DNA from: Mycobacteriales bacterium
GTDB taxonomy: Bacteria; Actinomycetota; Actinomycetes; Mycobacteriales; SCTD01
Assembly: GCA_040902655.1 (NCBI GenBank)
Contig: JBBDWV010000005.1
Coordinates: forward strand, 131,810-194,378
DNA: 62,569 nt
Direction: 5' to 3'
Below, piece by piece: positions 60,793 through 62,569 of the stretch (its first letter is position 1; each line of letters opens with the position of its first letter). A model generated the notes under the pieces. It did no database searches and was not told where the DNA came from. It saw only the letters and a program-made list of their open reading frames with translations. A program made the translations under genes and the position numbers.

Positions 60793-61152
60793 ATGAACGT
60801 CGTCGACGTCGACTCGTTGGCAGTGCTGCCCGTAACCGCCTCAGCAAGTGCCGGCTTCGCCCGAGGCGTGGACTTCAGTCGTGGCCGTGACGAACGCCAG
60901 GAGCAGCTCCGACCGCTCACGACGGCGCTCGCTTCAGGCGAGCCGACCACGGTCGTCTTCAGGGACGCCATCGACCCGGAGCAGCTCCTGCTTCCGTCGC
61001 ACGCTGCGTCTGCGCTGCGCCACATCACCTGCCTCGCGGTCGTGTCCGCCCCGCGACCTGCCCAGGCTGTGCTCGGCGAGGTCGCCGGTCAGAGCTGCAT
61101 GATCAGCCAGCAGGTGCATGTACTGGTGCCGGGACGGCCTTGCGGTGGATGA
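60793..61152 (+). CDS. Hypothetical protein upstream of the excisionase
   Basis: The ATG at 60793 follows GGAGGTGATC, a near-perfect ribosome site, and gives 119 residues: MNVVDVDSLAVLPVTASASA, VDFSRGRDERQEQLRPLTTA, VVFRDAIDPEQLLLPSHAAS. It is acidic, soluble and of unknown family. Its 3' end overlaps the HTH gene that follows, so the two are probably cotranscribed with the integrase. Confidence 0.6.
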   Translation: MNVVDVDSLAVLPVTASASAGFARGVDFSRGRDERQEQLRPLTTALASGEPTTVVFRDAIDPEQLLLPSHAASALRHITCLAVVSAPRPAQAVLGEVAGQSCMISQQVHVLVPGRPCGG

Positions 61153-61378
61153 GGACGACCTGCGCCAGCTGCCGGTAGTGGTGGATCTGGTGACCGCGGC
61201 GGCGGTCCTCGGCATCGGCCGGACCACCGCCTACGAGCTGGTACGTACCGGTCGCTGGCCGACCCCGGTCCTGCGCCTCGGCAGCCGCATCCGGGTGCCG
61301 ACGGCCGCGCTCCGCGAGCTGCTCAGCCTGTCCACAGTCGGCCCCGACGTGCAGACGCGGGTCGCCGTCGAGCGGTAG
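61118..61378 (+). CDS. Excisionase-type helix-turn-helix protein
   Basis: A MerR/AlpA-like DNA-binding protein of 86 residues (ATG 61118) or 77 (GTG 61145). The helix-turn-helix is TAAAVLGIGRTTAYELVRTG followed by the wing RWPTPVLRLGSRIRVPTAAL, as in recombination directionality factors of integrative elements. It overlaps the previous gene and ends 26 bp before the integrase, the usual xis-int order. It would control excision or integrase expression. Confidence 0.82.
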   Translation: MYWCRDGLAVDEDDLRQLPVVVDLVTAAAVLGIGRTTAYELVRTGRWPTPVLRLGSRIRVPTAALRELLSLSTVGPDVQTRVAVER

Positions 61379-61404
61379 AACCTGACAAGCGAGAGGACCG
61401 GCCA

Positions 61405-62569
61405 GTGAAGGGTTCGACGTACAAGCGGTGCGGCTGCACCGACGCCGGCGGCAAGCCGCTGGGTGCCGACTGCCCCAAGCTGAGCGGCCGCAGCCACGGC
61501 ACCTGGTACTACCAGGCCGAGCTCGCAGCCGGGCCCGGTGGTCGCCGACGTCAGCGCCAGGGCGGCTTCACCAGCCAGCGCGACGCCCAGGCTGCGCTGG
61601 TCGACCTGCTCGACCGGGTCCAGAAGCGCACGCACGTCGACGCGGGCCGGCAGACGGTCGGCGTCTACCTCGACGACTGGCTCGCCGGCAAGGCCAAGCT
61701 GCGCGCGAGCACCCGCCGTACCTATGCCGAGCACATCCGGCTCTACCTCACCCCAGCGCTGGGCCATCTGCGGCTCGATCAGCTCGACGCGGTCGACATC
61801 GAGCGGATGTACACCGCGATCCGCAGCCTCGGCACCAGCACCGGTCGCGCCCCCAGCCCGGAGATGAAGGCCATGCTTGCCGCACGGCAGCGGTCACGAC
61901 CGACCCAGCCGCTCACCGCAGCCCGGCTGCGCCGGATCCACACCACGTTGATGTCGGCGCTGAACACCGCCGTCAAGCGGCGGCTCCTGCCCCTCAACCC
62001 CGCCAGCTACGTCGAGCTCGACACCGGCCGGCGACCCAAGGCCGTCGTGTGGACCGAGCAGCGCGAAGCGCACTGGCGAGCCACCGGCGAGCGACCCAAG
62101 GTCGCGGTCTGGCTCCCGGCACAGACCGGGGCTTTCCTCGACCACGCCCAGCCGCATCGGCTCTACGCCCTGCTGCACCTCATCGCCTTCCGGGGCCTGC
62201 GCCGCGGTGAGGCCATCGGTCTGCGCTGGACCGAGGTCGACCTCGAGCAGGCGACCATCACCGTCAGCCGGCAGATCCTCCAGCTCGGCGCGCACATCGA
62301 GGCCGGTGAGCCCAAGAGCGAGAGCGGCGAGCGCACCGTCGCCCTGGACGCCGCGACCGTCGACGTGCTGCGGCTGCACCGGATCCGGCAGCTCGAGGAG
62401 CGGCTGCAGTGGGGCGCAGCCTGGACCGACACCAGCCTGGTCTTCACGGCCGAGGACGGCACCGCACTCGTGCCCGACCAGGTCTCCCGGCTCTTCGCGC
62501 GCCTGCTCAAGGAGGCGGACCTGCCGCAGGTCCGGCGCCACGCCCTGCGGCCCGGGGCGGGGCCCCTGG
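61405..62569 (+). CDS. Tyrosine site-specific integrase (partial, runs off window)
   Basis: The GTG at 61405 has GAGAGGA upstream. 388 residues are visible. N-terminal Arm-binding region (KGSTYKRCGCTDAGGKPLGA), SAM-like core-binding domain (VGVYLDDWLAGKAKLRASTR; YAEHIRLYLTPALGHLRLDQ), then the catalytic domain with the first catalytic Arg in FRGLRRGEAIGLRWTEVDLE and the Lys region PKSESGERTVALD. The window ends in RRHALRPGAGPL, where the family normally has H-x-L-R-H followed by G-A-T-L; the second Arg is present but the following residues differ. The Tyr is beyond the window. Confidence 0.9.
   Translation, partial: MKGSTYKRCGCTDAGGKPLGADCPKLSGRSHGTWYYQAELAAGPGGRRRQRQGGFTSQRDAQAALVDLLDRVQKRTHVDAGRQTVGVYLDDWLAGKAKLRASTRRTYAEHIRLYLTPALGHLRLDQLDAVDIERMYTAIRSLGTSTGRAPSPEMKAMLAARQRSRPTQPLTAARLRRIHTTLMSALNTAVKRRLLPLNPASYVELDTGRRPKAVVWTEQREAHWRATGERPKVAVWLPAQTGAFLDHAQPHRLYALLHLIAFRGLRRGEAIGLRWTEVDLEQATITVSRQILQLGAHIEAGEPKSESGERTVALDAATVDVLRLHRIRQLEERLQWGAAWTDTSLVFTAEDGTALVPDQVSRLFARLLKEADLPQVRRHALRPGAGPL

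Overview
The window is very GC-rich DNA with GTG starts, dense coding and long open antisense frames, and its gene families point to an actinomycete (Actinomycetota). I cannot place it more precisely from sequence alone. About 50 genes are supported, plus one tRNA-Ser(GCT), a probable cyclic-di-GMP riboswitch, several long hairpins and five decayed genes.

Left part (1-20 kb): tRNA-Ser, a secreted beta-propeller protein, an SDR dehydrogenase, a translationally coupled serA plus D-2-hydroxyglutarate dehydrogenase-type flavoenzyme, a subtilase, and a secreted HEXXH metalloprotease-like protein whose leader carries the riboswitch. Next come an EAL phosphodiesterase with a recombinase-like C-terminal DNA-binding module, a PucR regulator, MoeA, a DUF305 lipoprotein and an HNH/excalibur lipoprotein. 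A tightly packed operon follows: MFS transporter, DM13 electron-transfer protein and RnfD/NqrB-like membrane protein.

Selenium region (21.2-27 kb): this is the most striking part. Two genes are interrupted by an in-frame TGA that is best read as selenocysteine: a thioredoxin-fold redoxin (U-P-F-C active site) and selD. Beside selD lie a divergent EgtB-like gene and a glycosyltransferase with the architecture of the selenoneine cluster (senA, senB). A flavin disulfide-reductase-like enzyme sits between them and the redoxin. Selenium is thus activated by SelD and apparently used both for a selenometabolite and for selenoproteins; selA, selB and tRNA-Sec are not in the window.

Middle (27-47 kb): a PmtA-psd-pssA operon for phosphatidylserine, phosphatidylethanolamine and methylated derivatives; a rich cyclic-di-GMP complement (PAS-PAS-GGDEF, PAS-GGDEF-EAL-REC, and an HK/RR/REC-PAS-GGDEF-EAL operon); a BNR-repeat surface protein; an AceE-like transketolase-family enzyme; and a SWIM-SNF2 helicase. 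An array of long hairpins lies at 42.77-43.11 kb.

Right part (47-62.6 kb): a decayed TacA/TacT toxin-antitoxin pair, an M4 protealysin-like protease fused to an emfourin-type inhibitor domain, a DUF433 antitoxin with a truncated PIN-like toxin, and pntAB. From about 54.4 kb the DNA looks like an integrated mobile element: a kinase pseudogene, a TcmP / three-Cys (Gp37/Gp68, DUF5131) pair, small secreted proteins, a tiny Ser/Lys/Ala-rich protein with a perfect Shine-Dalgarno site, a frameshifted HEPN-like gene convergent with a TIR protein, an excisionase-type HTH protein and a tyrosine integrase running off the window end.
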